Shown here: positions 1 through 12,000 of the stretch, in pieces
How positions within the stretch are numbered: the first letter of the stretch is position 1
Layout: the number at the start of each line of letters is the position of its first letter
Position numbers and translations under genes: made by a program
The notes under the pieces: generated by a model
The model's database searches: none
The model's input: the letters and a program-made list of their open reading frames with translations, nothing else
What the model was told of the DNA's origin: nothing
Source: Undibacterium sp. CCC3.4
GTDB taxonomy: Bacteria > Pseudomonadota > Gammaproteobacteria > Burkholderiales > Burkholderiaceae_D
Length of the DNA: 64,000 nt
Direction of reading: 5' to 3'
Assembly (NCBI RefSeq): GCF_034347425.1
Contig: NZ_CP133779.1
Span: forward strand, 3,968,001 to 4,032,000

Positions 1-3000
1 CACAATCACCTCAGGAACACTGCAAATAGGCGCTAACGTGCCGAATGGATCTGCCACAATTGGTACTGGCACCATCATCAATAACAGCGCACTGGTTTTC
101 AAAAATCCCAATTATATTACCCTTAGTCAGCTGATCACCGGCAGCGGCAGCATGACACAGAACGGCGCGGGCACGATTTATATAGGTAACAGCAATAACG
201 ACTTTACCGGCCCGACCAACGTCCTCAGTGGGATCTTACAAGCAGGGGTAAGCAATGTTCTTGGTAAAAATTCGGCGTTCACCCTTAGCAGCGGCGCGAC
301 CATTGAATTGTTCGGCACGAATCAAAGTCTTGGTTCTCTGGCCGGCACTGGTGGTGTCGTGCACAGCGACGCCTTCAATAGCCCGTCTGTGCTGACCATC
401 GGCGGCGACAACACCAACACCGCTTACGCTGGCACCATTACCGGTGGACGATCAATCTTTTCTGTTAACAAAGTTGGTACTGGAACGCTTATTCTCAGTG
501 GCAATAATACTTACGCTAACGGCACTGTTAGCACTGCCGGCACGACCACGATCACGGCAGGCACGCTGCAAGTCGGCAATGGCGGCACCAGTGGGACGCT
601 AGGTGACAAAGGTGCTGTCGTCAATAACGGCACCTTAATCTTGAGCCGCAGCGACGACAGCATTTTTAACAACCCGATTTCCGGCAGCGGCACCCTGACC
701 CACAGCGGCAGCGGCGACACCCGACTCGGTGGCGTCAATACCTATACCGGTGCAACCACGCTCAAAGACGGCAGCTTTTCGGCCGGTGTGGTGAATGCCT
801 TCGGCAATAATTCGGCCGTCAACATGGCCATCGATACCACGATCGATTTGCATGGCTTCAACCAAACCGTAGGCAGCTTGGCGGGGGCCGGTGGCATCGT
901 TACCAACAAGGGCACGGCGGCGGCGACGCTCAATACTGGCGGCGATAATACCAGTGCCAGTTTCGCCGGCGCGATACAGGATGGCAGCGCTAAAACTGCC
1001 TTGACCAAGTCTGGCAGCGGCACGCAAACCATGGCCGGCATCAATACCTACAGCGGTGCCACCACCTTGAGCGGCGGCACCTTGGCAGCCGGTGCCGTGA
1101 ATGCCCTGTCGGCCAATTCGGCACTGAGCATGGCCAGCGGTAGCACTTTGGACTTGGTTGGCTTCAATCAAAACATCGCTTCCCTGTCAGGCACAGCCGG
1201 CACGGTGACCAACAGCGGGGCCAGGTCGGCGCGTCTGTTTACCGGTAGCGACAACAGCAACACCAGCTTTGGCGGCATCATTCAGGATGGCGTGTCGGCT
1301 ACTGGCTTGCTCAAGACCGGTACCGGCACCCAAACTCTGACAAATGCCAATACCTACAGCGGCTCGACCACGGTGAATGGCGGCACCTTGTTGCTCGACT
1401 ATTCGGCACCCGGTGCCGTGGCCAGTAATATCATTGCCGCCAGCTCGAAATTATCACTTGGTGGCGGTACCTTGGCGGTGAAAGGCAGGACTGGTCAAAA
1501 TGGCTTGGTGCAATCATTCCAAAGCCTTAACGGCGCTGCCGGTGCGGTGCAGTTGATACAAAATGGGGCCACCGACATTGATGTCAATATCGGCATCATC
1601 ACCAGCAAAGGCGGCCTGAATTTCCTCGGCGCTACCGGCGTGGCCAGCGGCGCGCGCTTCATTACCAGCAGCAGTGCCGGTGCCAACAATGGACAAACCC
1701 AGTTGGCCGGCGGCTCGCTGTGGAATGGCGACAGCTTTGCGTCTATTCAAACTTCGGGTGGCATCAATTATGTGGTGGCACTGACGACACCGCAACAAAA
1801 CATCTTTACCAATACGGCTAACGGTAGCATCGCCGTGCCGAATATTGCGGCACAAAATGCCATCGTCACGATCAAGAATAGCAGCGGTGTCGTCATGCCT
1901 AACTATTTGGCTGCCAGTACAACGACTCTGCAATCGCTGTTAATGGATTCCAGCACCGGTGCGGCCACCATCGCCATGAACCACAATACGCCCAACGATA
2001 CCTTGGTGCTTGGCAGTAATGTCGCCAATAGCCTCGATGGCAGTATTGCTCTCGCCGAGGCGGCGCAATCCTTAACGGTAGGGCAAACGGCGAATGAGGG
2101 CACGCTCACGGCCGGTAACGCCGGCGCTTCCACCGTCAACTTACTCAATGCCAGCCCGACTTCGGTATTAACGGTCAATTCACGCATCGCCGACAATGCC
2201 GGTGCCGGAGCGGTGGCGCTGAGTGTATCGAATGCGGCCAATGGCATGACTATCTTGGGTGGCAATAATACTTACACTGGTGGCACCGTGATCGATGGCG
2301 GCATCTTGCAAATCGGTAGCGGTGGCACCACTGGCAGCTTGGGTAGCGGCGACGTTGGCAACGGCGGCACGGTGAGCTTCAATCGCAGCAATGCCATGAC
2401 TGTAAGCAATAATATCAGCGGACTTGGCAGCCTCATGCAGAGCGGCAGTGGCAACACGACTTTGAGCGGGAATAACACCTATACCGGTGCCACCAAGATC
2501 AGCGCCGGCACACTCACGGCTGGGGTGGCCAATGCCTTGGGCACGAACTCGGCCTTGAGCATCAGCACGGGTGCCAAGCTCGATTTAGCCGGCTTTAACC
2601 AAACCGTCGGTTCTTTGGCCGGTACGGGCGGCACGCTTACCAACAGCGGTGCTACGGCGGCGGCCTTGACGGCTGGTGGCGACAATACCAGCACCAGCTT
2701 TGCCGGCACCATCCAAGATGGCGCGTCTGCCACTGCCTTGACGAAAGTCGGCGATGGTACTTTGACTCTGGCCGCCGCCAATAGCTATACCGGTGCCACC
2801 ACGGTCAACGGTGGCACGCTGGTCGGTGGCGCAGCGAATGCCTTCGGCACGAATTCTGCCGTCAGCGTTGGCAGCGGTGCCATGCTCGATCTCGGTGGTT
2901 TCAACCAGGCTATCGGGGCTTTGTCTGGCAGCGGCGGCACGGTCAGTAACAGTGGTGCCGCCCCGGCTATCCTCAGTACTGGTGCCAATAATAGCAGCAG

Positions 3001-6000
3001 CAGTTTTGCTGGCATCATACAAGATGGTAACGATACCACCGGCTTGAATAAACTCGGCAGCGGTAGCTTGACGCTCAACGCCAATAATACTTACACCGGT
3101 GCCACCACGGTCAACGGCGGTACGCTGGTCGGTGGCACAGCGAATGCCTACGGCAATAACTCGGACGTCAGCATCAGCAGCGGTGCGACGCTCGATTTGG
3201 GCGGTTTTGATCAAGGGGTCGGTTCGCTGGCTGGGGCTGGCGGTAAGGTGACGAATAATGGTGCGGTAGCAGCGGCGCTGATTACCGGTGCGCATAATGC
3301 CAATAGCAATTTTGCCGGTAACATTGTCGATGGCAGCAGCGCCACGGCGCTGACGAAAATCGGCACTGGCACGCAAACTCTGTCTGGCAGCAATAGCTAC
3401 ACCGGTGCCACCACACTCAGCGAAGGTAGCTTGGTGGCGGGGGCGGCGAATGCCTTCGGCAATAATTCTGCCGTCAGCATAGCCAGCAGCAGCGCCATCC
3501 TCGATCTCGGTGGTTTTAATCAAGCCATCGGTTCGCTGGCTGGTACGGCCGGCACGGTGACCAATAACGGTGCGGCAGCCGCGGCGCTGATAACCGGCGG
3601 CAATAATGCCAGCAGCAGTTTTTCTGGCTTGATCAAAGATGGTACGGCCGCTACGGCCCTGACAAAAACCGGCAGCGGCAAGCAAACCCTGGGTGCCAGC
3701 AATACGTATACCGGTGCCACGACGATCAGCGGCGGCACTTTGGCGGCAGCGGCGGTGAATGCCTTTGGTGTGAATTCGGCCGTCAGTTTGAGCAGCGCTA
3801 CGACCCTCGATTTGGGTGGCTATGATCAAGCGCTCGGCTCACTGGCCGGTACCGCTGGCACGGTGACTAACAGTGGCGAAGCGAACGCGACCATGACAAC
3901 GGGCGGCAAAAATGCCAACAGCAATTTCGGCGGGAATATTCAGGATGGTGTCAGTACCACGGCGCTGACCAAAACCGGTACGGGTACACAAACGCTGTCT
4001 GGCACCAATACCTACACCGGTGCGACCACGATCAGTGGCGGTATTTTGGCTGGCGGCGCTGCCAATGCATGGTCGGATAAATCGGCGGTGAGCATCAGCA
4101 GCGGTGCCAGCCTTGATCTGGGCGGCTTCAACCAAAGCATCGGTGCTCTGGCCGGCGTCGGTACGGTCACCAATTCCGGCAGTGCGGCTGCCACCCTCAG
4201 TACTGGTGGCAATAATACGAGCAGCAGCTTTGCCGGTATGATCCAAGATGGCGCTGCCAGCACTGGGTTGACTAAGACTGGGGATGGGGTACAAATTTTA
4301 AGCAACAGCAACACCTACACCGGTGCCACCAAGGTCAACGATGGCACGCTGACGGCTGGTGCCGTCAATGCCTTCGGGCGCAACTCGGCAGTCACCATGG
4401 GCGGCAGCCAGGCCAGTCTCGATCTGGCCGGTTTTGATCAAAGCATCGGTGCTTTGAATGGCAACGTTGGTACGGTCACCAATTCCGGCACCCAAGTTGC
4501 TTTGCTGACCTTGGGTGGTGGCAATGCCGACGGGAGCTTTGGCGGCGATATCATCGATGGCACTTCTGCCACCGCGCTGGCCAAAGTCGGCAGCGGCAAG
4601 CAAATTCTTGGTACGCCCAATAGCTACAGCGGCAGTACTAAAATTCTTGCTGGTATTTTGGCGGCCGATGCGGCCAATGTGATAGGGACTAACTCGGCAC
4701 TCAGTATTGCCAGCGGGGCGACGCTTGATCTGGGCGGCTATAACCAAGCTGTCGGTTCGCTCTCGGGCACCGGCGGCACGATTACCAACAGCGGTGAAAC
4801 CAGTGCGGCGATCGTTACCGGCAGCAGCAATACCAGCAGCAGCTTCGGCGGCATTATCCAAGATGGTGCCAGTGCGAGCGGTATCACCAAAACCGGCAGC
4901 GGCAGCTTAACCTTGTCCGGTGCCAACACCTACAGCGGCGCGACCACGATCAGTGGCGGTACTTTGGCAGCTGGGGCGATCAATAGCTTAGGCAATAACT
5001 CGGCCGTCAGTATCGCGGCCGATGCCAGCCTCGATTTGCATGGCTATGACCAAGCGATCGGTTCGCTTGATGGCGGCACCGCGACCAGTACCGTTACCAA
5101 CAGCGGCAGCGCCAATGCCACCCTGACTACCGGTGGCAAAGATGGCAGCACGAATTTTGCCGGTAAGATTGTTGATGGTGCAGCCACTACGGCTGTGACA
5201 AAAATCGGTGTCGGTACACAAACGCTGAGCGGCGAAAACACTTACAGCGGTGCCACCACGATCAACGGCGGCACATTGGCTGCGGCGGCGGCCAATGCTC
5301 TCTCCAGCAAATCAGCCTTGACCATCAATACAAACGGAGCGCTGGAACTGGGTGGCTTCGATCAAACCATTGCCTCGCTGTCTGGCAGCGGCGGTACGGT
5401 GACTAATAGCGCCAAGACCGCGGCGACCTTGAGCACGGGTGGCAACAATGCCAGCACCAGCTTCGCCGGTGTGATCAAAGATGGTAATGCGCCCACCGCT
5501 TTGACTAAAAACGGCAGCGGCACACAAACGCTCAGTGGTGGCAGCACTTACACGGGTGCAACGACCGTCAATGCCGGCACTTTGCTGCTCGATTATTCTG
5601 CACCCGGTGCGGTGGCCAGCAATATCCTGTCATCCTCGTCGGATTTGGTGCTTGAAGGTGGCACCTTGGTAGTGAAAGGAACGACTGGCCAAAGCGGCAT
5701 AGTGCAAGGTTTCAAGAGCACCAGTGGTGGTTCCGGCGCCGTGCAGTTGATCCAAAATGGCGCGACTGACATCGCTGTCAGCCTCGGTGCACTCAATAAC
5801 CAGGGCGGCATCAACTTCCTCGGTGCCACCGGTGTGGCCAGCGGTGCGCGCTTCATCACCAGCAGCAGCGCCGGCATCAATAATGCACAAACCCAATTGG
5901 CTGGCGGCTCGCTGTGGAATGGTGACAGCTTCGCGTCGATACAAACGCTTGGTGGCGTGAACTATGTGGTGCAACTGGTAGGCTCGCAACAAGTGATCTA

Positions 6001-9000
6001 TACCAATACCGCCAATGGCACGATTGTGGTGCCGAATATTCCAGCGCAAAACGCCTTGGTCACGATTGCCAACAGCAGTGGCACGGTGATGCCGAATTAT
6101 CTGGAGGCACCGACCACGATCTTGCAATCGATGTTGATGTTGTCGAATACAGGCCCGGCCGTAATTGCCATGAATCATAATTCGGCCAATGACACGCTGG
6201 TGGTTGGCAGCAATGTCGCGAACAGCCAGAATGGCACGATTGCGATTGGCCAAGCGGCACAATCGCTGACGATAGGACAAACGGCCAACGAAGGCTTGCT
6301 CAGCGCCGGCAGCAGCGGTGCTTCGAGTATAGCGCTGACGAATGCCAGCCCAACTGCGGTGATGACGGTTAATTCCGCCATCGTCGATAACGCCGGTGCC
6401 GGTGCGGTAGCACTGAATGTATCGAATACTGCCGCCGGCACCACTATACTGGCCGGTAACAATAGCTACAGCGGCGGCACAAATATCGATTCCGGCACCT
6501 TGCAAGTGGGTAGCGGCGGTAGTGCTGCCACCAGCGGTACGCTCGGTAGCGGCGCGATCACCAATAATAGCAAGCTGGTTTTCAACCGCAGCAATGCCTT
6601 GAGCGTGAATGGCAGCATCAGCGGCAGCGGTGCCCTGAACCAAGTCGGCAGCGGCACGACCACTTTGGGGGCCAGCAACACCTATACCGGTGCCACCACG
6701 ATCAGCGCCGGCACTTTGGCTGGCGGGGCCAGCAATGCCTTCGGCAGCGATTCGGCCGTCAGCATCAGCAGCGGCGCCACGCTCGATCTCGGTGGTTTTA
6801 ATCAAGCCGTCGGTGCCTTGATCGGCAGCGCCGGCACGGTGACCAACAGCGGTGCCAGCGCGGCGGCTCTCCGCACCGGCAGTAATAATGCCGACAGCCG
6901 CTTTGCCGGTAACATCGTCGATGGGGCCAGCAGCACGGGCCTGACAAAAACCGGCACCGGCACCTTGACCTTGTCTGGTGCCAATACCTATAGCGGCGCG
7001 ACCACGCTCAGCAGCGGCGTCTTGGCCGCCGGCGCTGCCAATGTGCTGGGTAAAAACTCCGCACTGACGGTGGACAGCGGCGCACGGCTTGATTTACTCG
7101 GCACCAATCAAAGCGTCGGTTCACTGGCGGGTATTGCTGGCGCTGTAACGAACAGCAATAGCCAAGCAGGCACGCTCACGACCGGCGGCAATAATGCCAG
7201 TACGGTGTTTGCCGGCGTGATTGCCGATGACATAGGCAGCATCGCCCTCAGCAAAACCGGTACGGGTACGCAAACCCTGGCGGCGGCCAATACCTACAGC
7301 GGTGCCACGAGCATCACTGGTGGCACGCTCGCTGCCGGTGTTGCCAATGCCTTCTCCAACAACTCGGCCGTCAGCCTCAGCGGTGGCACTACACTCGACC
7401 TTGGCGGCTTTGATCAAAGCGTCGCCGCCTTGGCTGGCGTCGGCGGCACGGTGACCAACAGCGGCAGTAAGGCGGCCAATTTGACGGCCGGTGGCAACGC
7501 TGCCAGCACGACATTTGCCGGCAACATCCAAGATGGCACTGCGGCGACGAGCTTGGCGAAAGTTGGCAGTGGCACGCAAACCTTGTCTGGCATCAATACC
7601 TACAGCGGTATCACCACCTTGGCCGGCGGTACCCTGCTGGCCGGTGCGGCCAATGCCTTGAGTGCCAACTCGACGGTAGCGATGGCGGCCGGTACCACGC
7701 TCGATCTTGGTGGCTACCAGCAAAGCGTTGCGGCCTTGGCCGGCAGCGCCGGCACGGTAACTAACCATGGTGCTGCGGCTGTTTTGACTATGGGTGGCAG
7801 CAACGCCAGCAGTGTCTTTGGCGGCATGATCGAAGATGGTACCGGCACGACCGGCATCAACAAAACTGGCACGGGTACGCAAACTCTGTCGGGCATCAAT
7901 ACCTATAGCGGCAGCACCAGCATCAACGGCGGCACCCTCGCCGCTGGCGACAGCAATGTGCTGGGGAATAAGACTGCGCTCCGCCTTGCCGTCGGCGCGA
8001 GCCTCGATCTGCGCGGCTATGATCAAGGCATCGGTTCGCTGGCGGGTGTTGGCGGCACCGTCACCAACAGCGGTGCCAACGCTGCCGTTCTCACCAGCGG
8101 TAGCAATCATAGCAACAGCACCTTTGCCGGCACGATACAAGACGGCATCAGCAGCACTGCCCTCACCAAGATCGGCGATGGCATACTGACACTCTCTGGC
8201 AGCAGCACGTACAGCGGCACGACCTTGGTCAGCGGCGGCACCTTGGCGGCGGCGGCAGCGAATGCCTTGAGTCAAGCCTCGACGGTTGGCTTGAGTGACG
8301 GCACGAAGCTCGAGCTCGGTGGTTTCAATCAAGCCATCGCTGCCTTGTCGGGTAGTGCCGGCACCGTGAGCAACCAAGGTAACGCTGCCGTACTGAGCGT
8401 GGGCAGCAATAATGCCAGCGGTAATTTTGCTGGCAGTATCGTCGATGGCAGCGGCAGCGTCGCTCTGATTAAAGTCGGCAGCGGCACGCAAACACTGAGC
8501 GGCAGCAACACTTACAGCGGTGCCACCAGTATCAACAGTGGTACGCTGGCCACTGGGGCAGCCAATGCCCTGAGTGAAAAATCGGCCTTGACGATCAGCA
8601 GCGGTGCCAGCCTGGATTTACTCGGTAGCAATCAAAGCATAGGCTCGCTGAGCGGCAGCGCCGGCACGGTCACCAACAGCGGCAGTGCCGCAGCGAGCTT
8701 AACTACCGGTGCCAATAACGCCAGCACAGCTTTCGCCGGCTTGATTCAAGATGGCAAGTCTGCCACCGGCTTGACGAAAACCGGCAGCGGCACGCTGACA
8801 CTCTCGGCCAACAATACCTACAGCGGCCTGACTACCATCAACGGTGGTATTTTGTTACTCGATTTTTCTGCGCCAGCGGCAGCGAGCAGCAACATCCTCT
8901 CCAGCAGTTCGAGTGTGCTACTCGACGGCGGCACCTTGGAAATCAAAGCGACGACCGGCCAGAGTGGAGTGGTGCAAACATTGAATGGCATCAATGGCGG

Positions 9001-12000
9001 CACAGGTGACGTGCAATTGGTACAAAATGGGGCCGGCAATATCGCCCTCAATCTTGGGGCCATCACCACCACCGGCGCACTCAACTTCATCGGCGGCACC
9101 GGTATTGGCGGCGGCGCACGCTTCATCACCAGCAGCAGTGCCGGCCTCAATGATGCACAAACCGAGTTGGGCGACGGTTCGCTGTGGAATGGCAATGCCT
9201 TCGCCTCGATTCAAAATATCGGCGGAGTGAATTATGTGGTGGCACTCAGCGCGGCGCAACAAACTGTGTACACCAACCCTGCCAGCGGCACCACCATCAT
9301 CCCTGAAATTCCAGCTAAAAATGCGGATGTGGTGATCGCCAACGGCACGCCGCCTACCCCCCCCGGCAATCCCTCCAATTCGCTCGGCGGTGCCAACACG
9401 ACGATACAATCGCTGTTGATGATTGCCGACAGCGGCCCGGCCGTGATCGCCATGAACCAAAATTCACCGAACGATATCTTGGTGGTCGGTGGCGATGTGC
9501 CTAATGCCAATGGCAATATTGCCATCGGTGCCAGTGGCCAGTCGCTGACGATAGGGCAAACTCCGAATGAAGGCTTCGTTACCGCTGGCAACAGCGGCCC
9601 GTCGGCCCTGAATTTGATCAATGCCAGCCCGACCTCGGTATTGACCATCAATGCTAAAATCATTGATAACCCTGGCCCTGGCCCCGTGACGGTGAATGTG
9701 TCGAACACTGCCGGTGGCAATACGGTATTGAACGGTGACAATACCTATTCGGGTGGCACGCATATCGACAGCGGTAACTTGCAGGTTGGCAGCGGTGGCA
9801 CTACCGGCACGCTCGGTACTGGCAACGTCAATAACAATGGCAGCCTGACGTTTGATCGCAGCGACAGCTTGGCGGTGAACAATGCCATCAGCGGCACGGG
9901 TTCCGTCAACCAGATCGGCAGCGGCACCACGGTATTGTCGGGGAATAACAGCTACTCCGGCGCGACCAACATCAGCAACGGTACGCTGGCCGGCGGTAGC
10001 GACAATGCCTTCGGCAATAATTCGGCCCTCACCATCAGCAGCCCCGGCACACTCGATCTGGGCGGACATAATCAAACTGTCGGCTCGCTGTCTGGCACCG
10101 GTGGCACGGTCACGAATAACGGTAGCACGGCCGCGATTCTGTCTACCGGTGGCAACGACGCGACCACTAGCTTCGGCGGCAACATCACCGATGGCTTGGC
10201 CACGACCGGTTTAACTAAAAACGGCGACGGCACGCAAACTTTGTCGGGCAAGAATACCTACACCGGTGCCACCACGATCAACGCCGGGACGTTGGCAGGT
10301 GGTGCGGTGGATGTCTTGGGCAAGAACTCGGCGCTCACCATCGCCAGCAATGGCACGCTGGACCTGGGCGGTTTCAACCAAGCCATCGGTTCCCTGGCCG
10401 GCAACGGCACGGTCACCAATGATGGCAAAACGGCCGCAGTACTGAGCACGGGTGGCAACAATACCAGCAGCAACTTTGCCGGTATACTCGAAGACGGCGT
10501 TTCCGCTACCGGTTTGGTCAAAGTTGGCAGCGGCACACAAACCCTGTCTGGTGCCAACACCTACTCTGGCGCAACCACCGTCACTGGCGGCACGCTGGCA
10601 GCCGGGGTGGTCAATGCCTTGGGTAACAACTCGGCAGTCAGTGTAGGCAGCGGTGCCACGCTGAACTTGGGCGGCTTTAACCAAGCCATCGGTTCCTTGG
10701 CCGGCAGCGGCGGCACCGTTACCAATAGCGGTGCCAGCACGGCGGCCCTGTCTACCGGCGGCGACAATAGCAGCAGCACGTTTGCTGGCACGATACAGGA
10801 TGGCGTCAGCAGCACGGCCTTGACCAAGACCGGCAGCGGCACGCAAACACTCAGCGGCAGCAACACTTACAGCGGTGCCACCAGCCTCAGTGGCGGCACC
10901 CTGGCAGCCGGCGCAGCCAATGCCCTCAGTCAAAAATCAGCATTAACTATCGGCATGGATGCGACGCTCGATTTGGGCGGCTTCAACCAAGCTGTGGCTT
11001 CGCTGTCTGGCCCGGCCGGCACCATTACCAACAACGGCAGCGCCGCAGCCGTGCTGAGTACCGGTGGCAATAACGCTAACACCAATTTTGCCGGCAGCAT
11101 CCGCGATGGGGCGAGCAGCACCGGCTTGACGAAAACTGGCAGCGGCACGCAAATTCTGAGTGGTAACAATACCTACAGCGGTGCCACCAGCGTGATTGGC
11201 GGCACCTTGGCCGGTGGCGCGGCGAATGCCTTCGGCACGCAATCGGCCGTCAGCATCAGCAGCGGTGCCACGCTCGATCTCGGTGGTTTTGACCAAGCCA
11301 TCGGCGGCTTGGCCGGGGCTGGCGGTAGCGTCACCAATAACGGCACGGTAGCGGCCACGCTCAATACCGGCGGCAACAATGCCAGCACTACTTTTGCCGG
11401 CAACATCGTCGATGGTTTGAGCAGCACCGGTTTGAACAAAACCGGCACGGGCACGCAAACCTTAAGCGGCAACAACACTTACAGCGGCCTCACCACCCTG
11501 CGTGGTGGTACGCTGGCGGCGGCGGTGGCGAATGCCTTCTCTGGCAACTCGGCCATGCGCATCAGCAGCAGCGCGATTCTCGATCTGGGCGGCTTTGACC
11601 AAGCCGTCGCCTCCTTGGCTGGCACGGGCGGCACCGTCACCAACAACGGTGCGGCGGCGGCAGCCTTGACGCTCGGTGGCGATAACAGCTCGACGGTGTT
11701 CGGCGGCATCTTGCAAGATGGCAGCAGCCCACTGGCCCTCACGAAGATCGGCAGCGGTGTGCAAACCCTCAGCGCCAGCAATACCTACAGCGGTGCCACC
11801 ACGATCGCCGGCGGCACCCTGCAAACCTGCGCCAGCAATGCCTTGGGCACGGGTTCCAGCGTCAGCATGGCGAGCGGCAGCACGCTCGATTTGTGCGGCA
11901 ACCACCAAGCTATCGGTACGCTTGCAGGGACTGGCGGCACCATCAGCAATAGCAGCAGCAACAGCGCCGTGGTGCTGACTACCGGCAGCAATAATGCGAA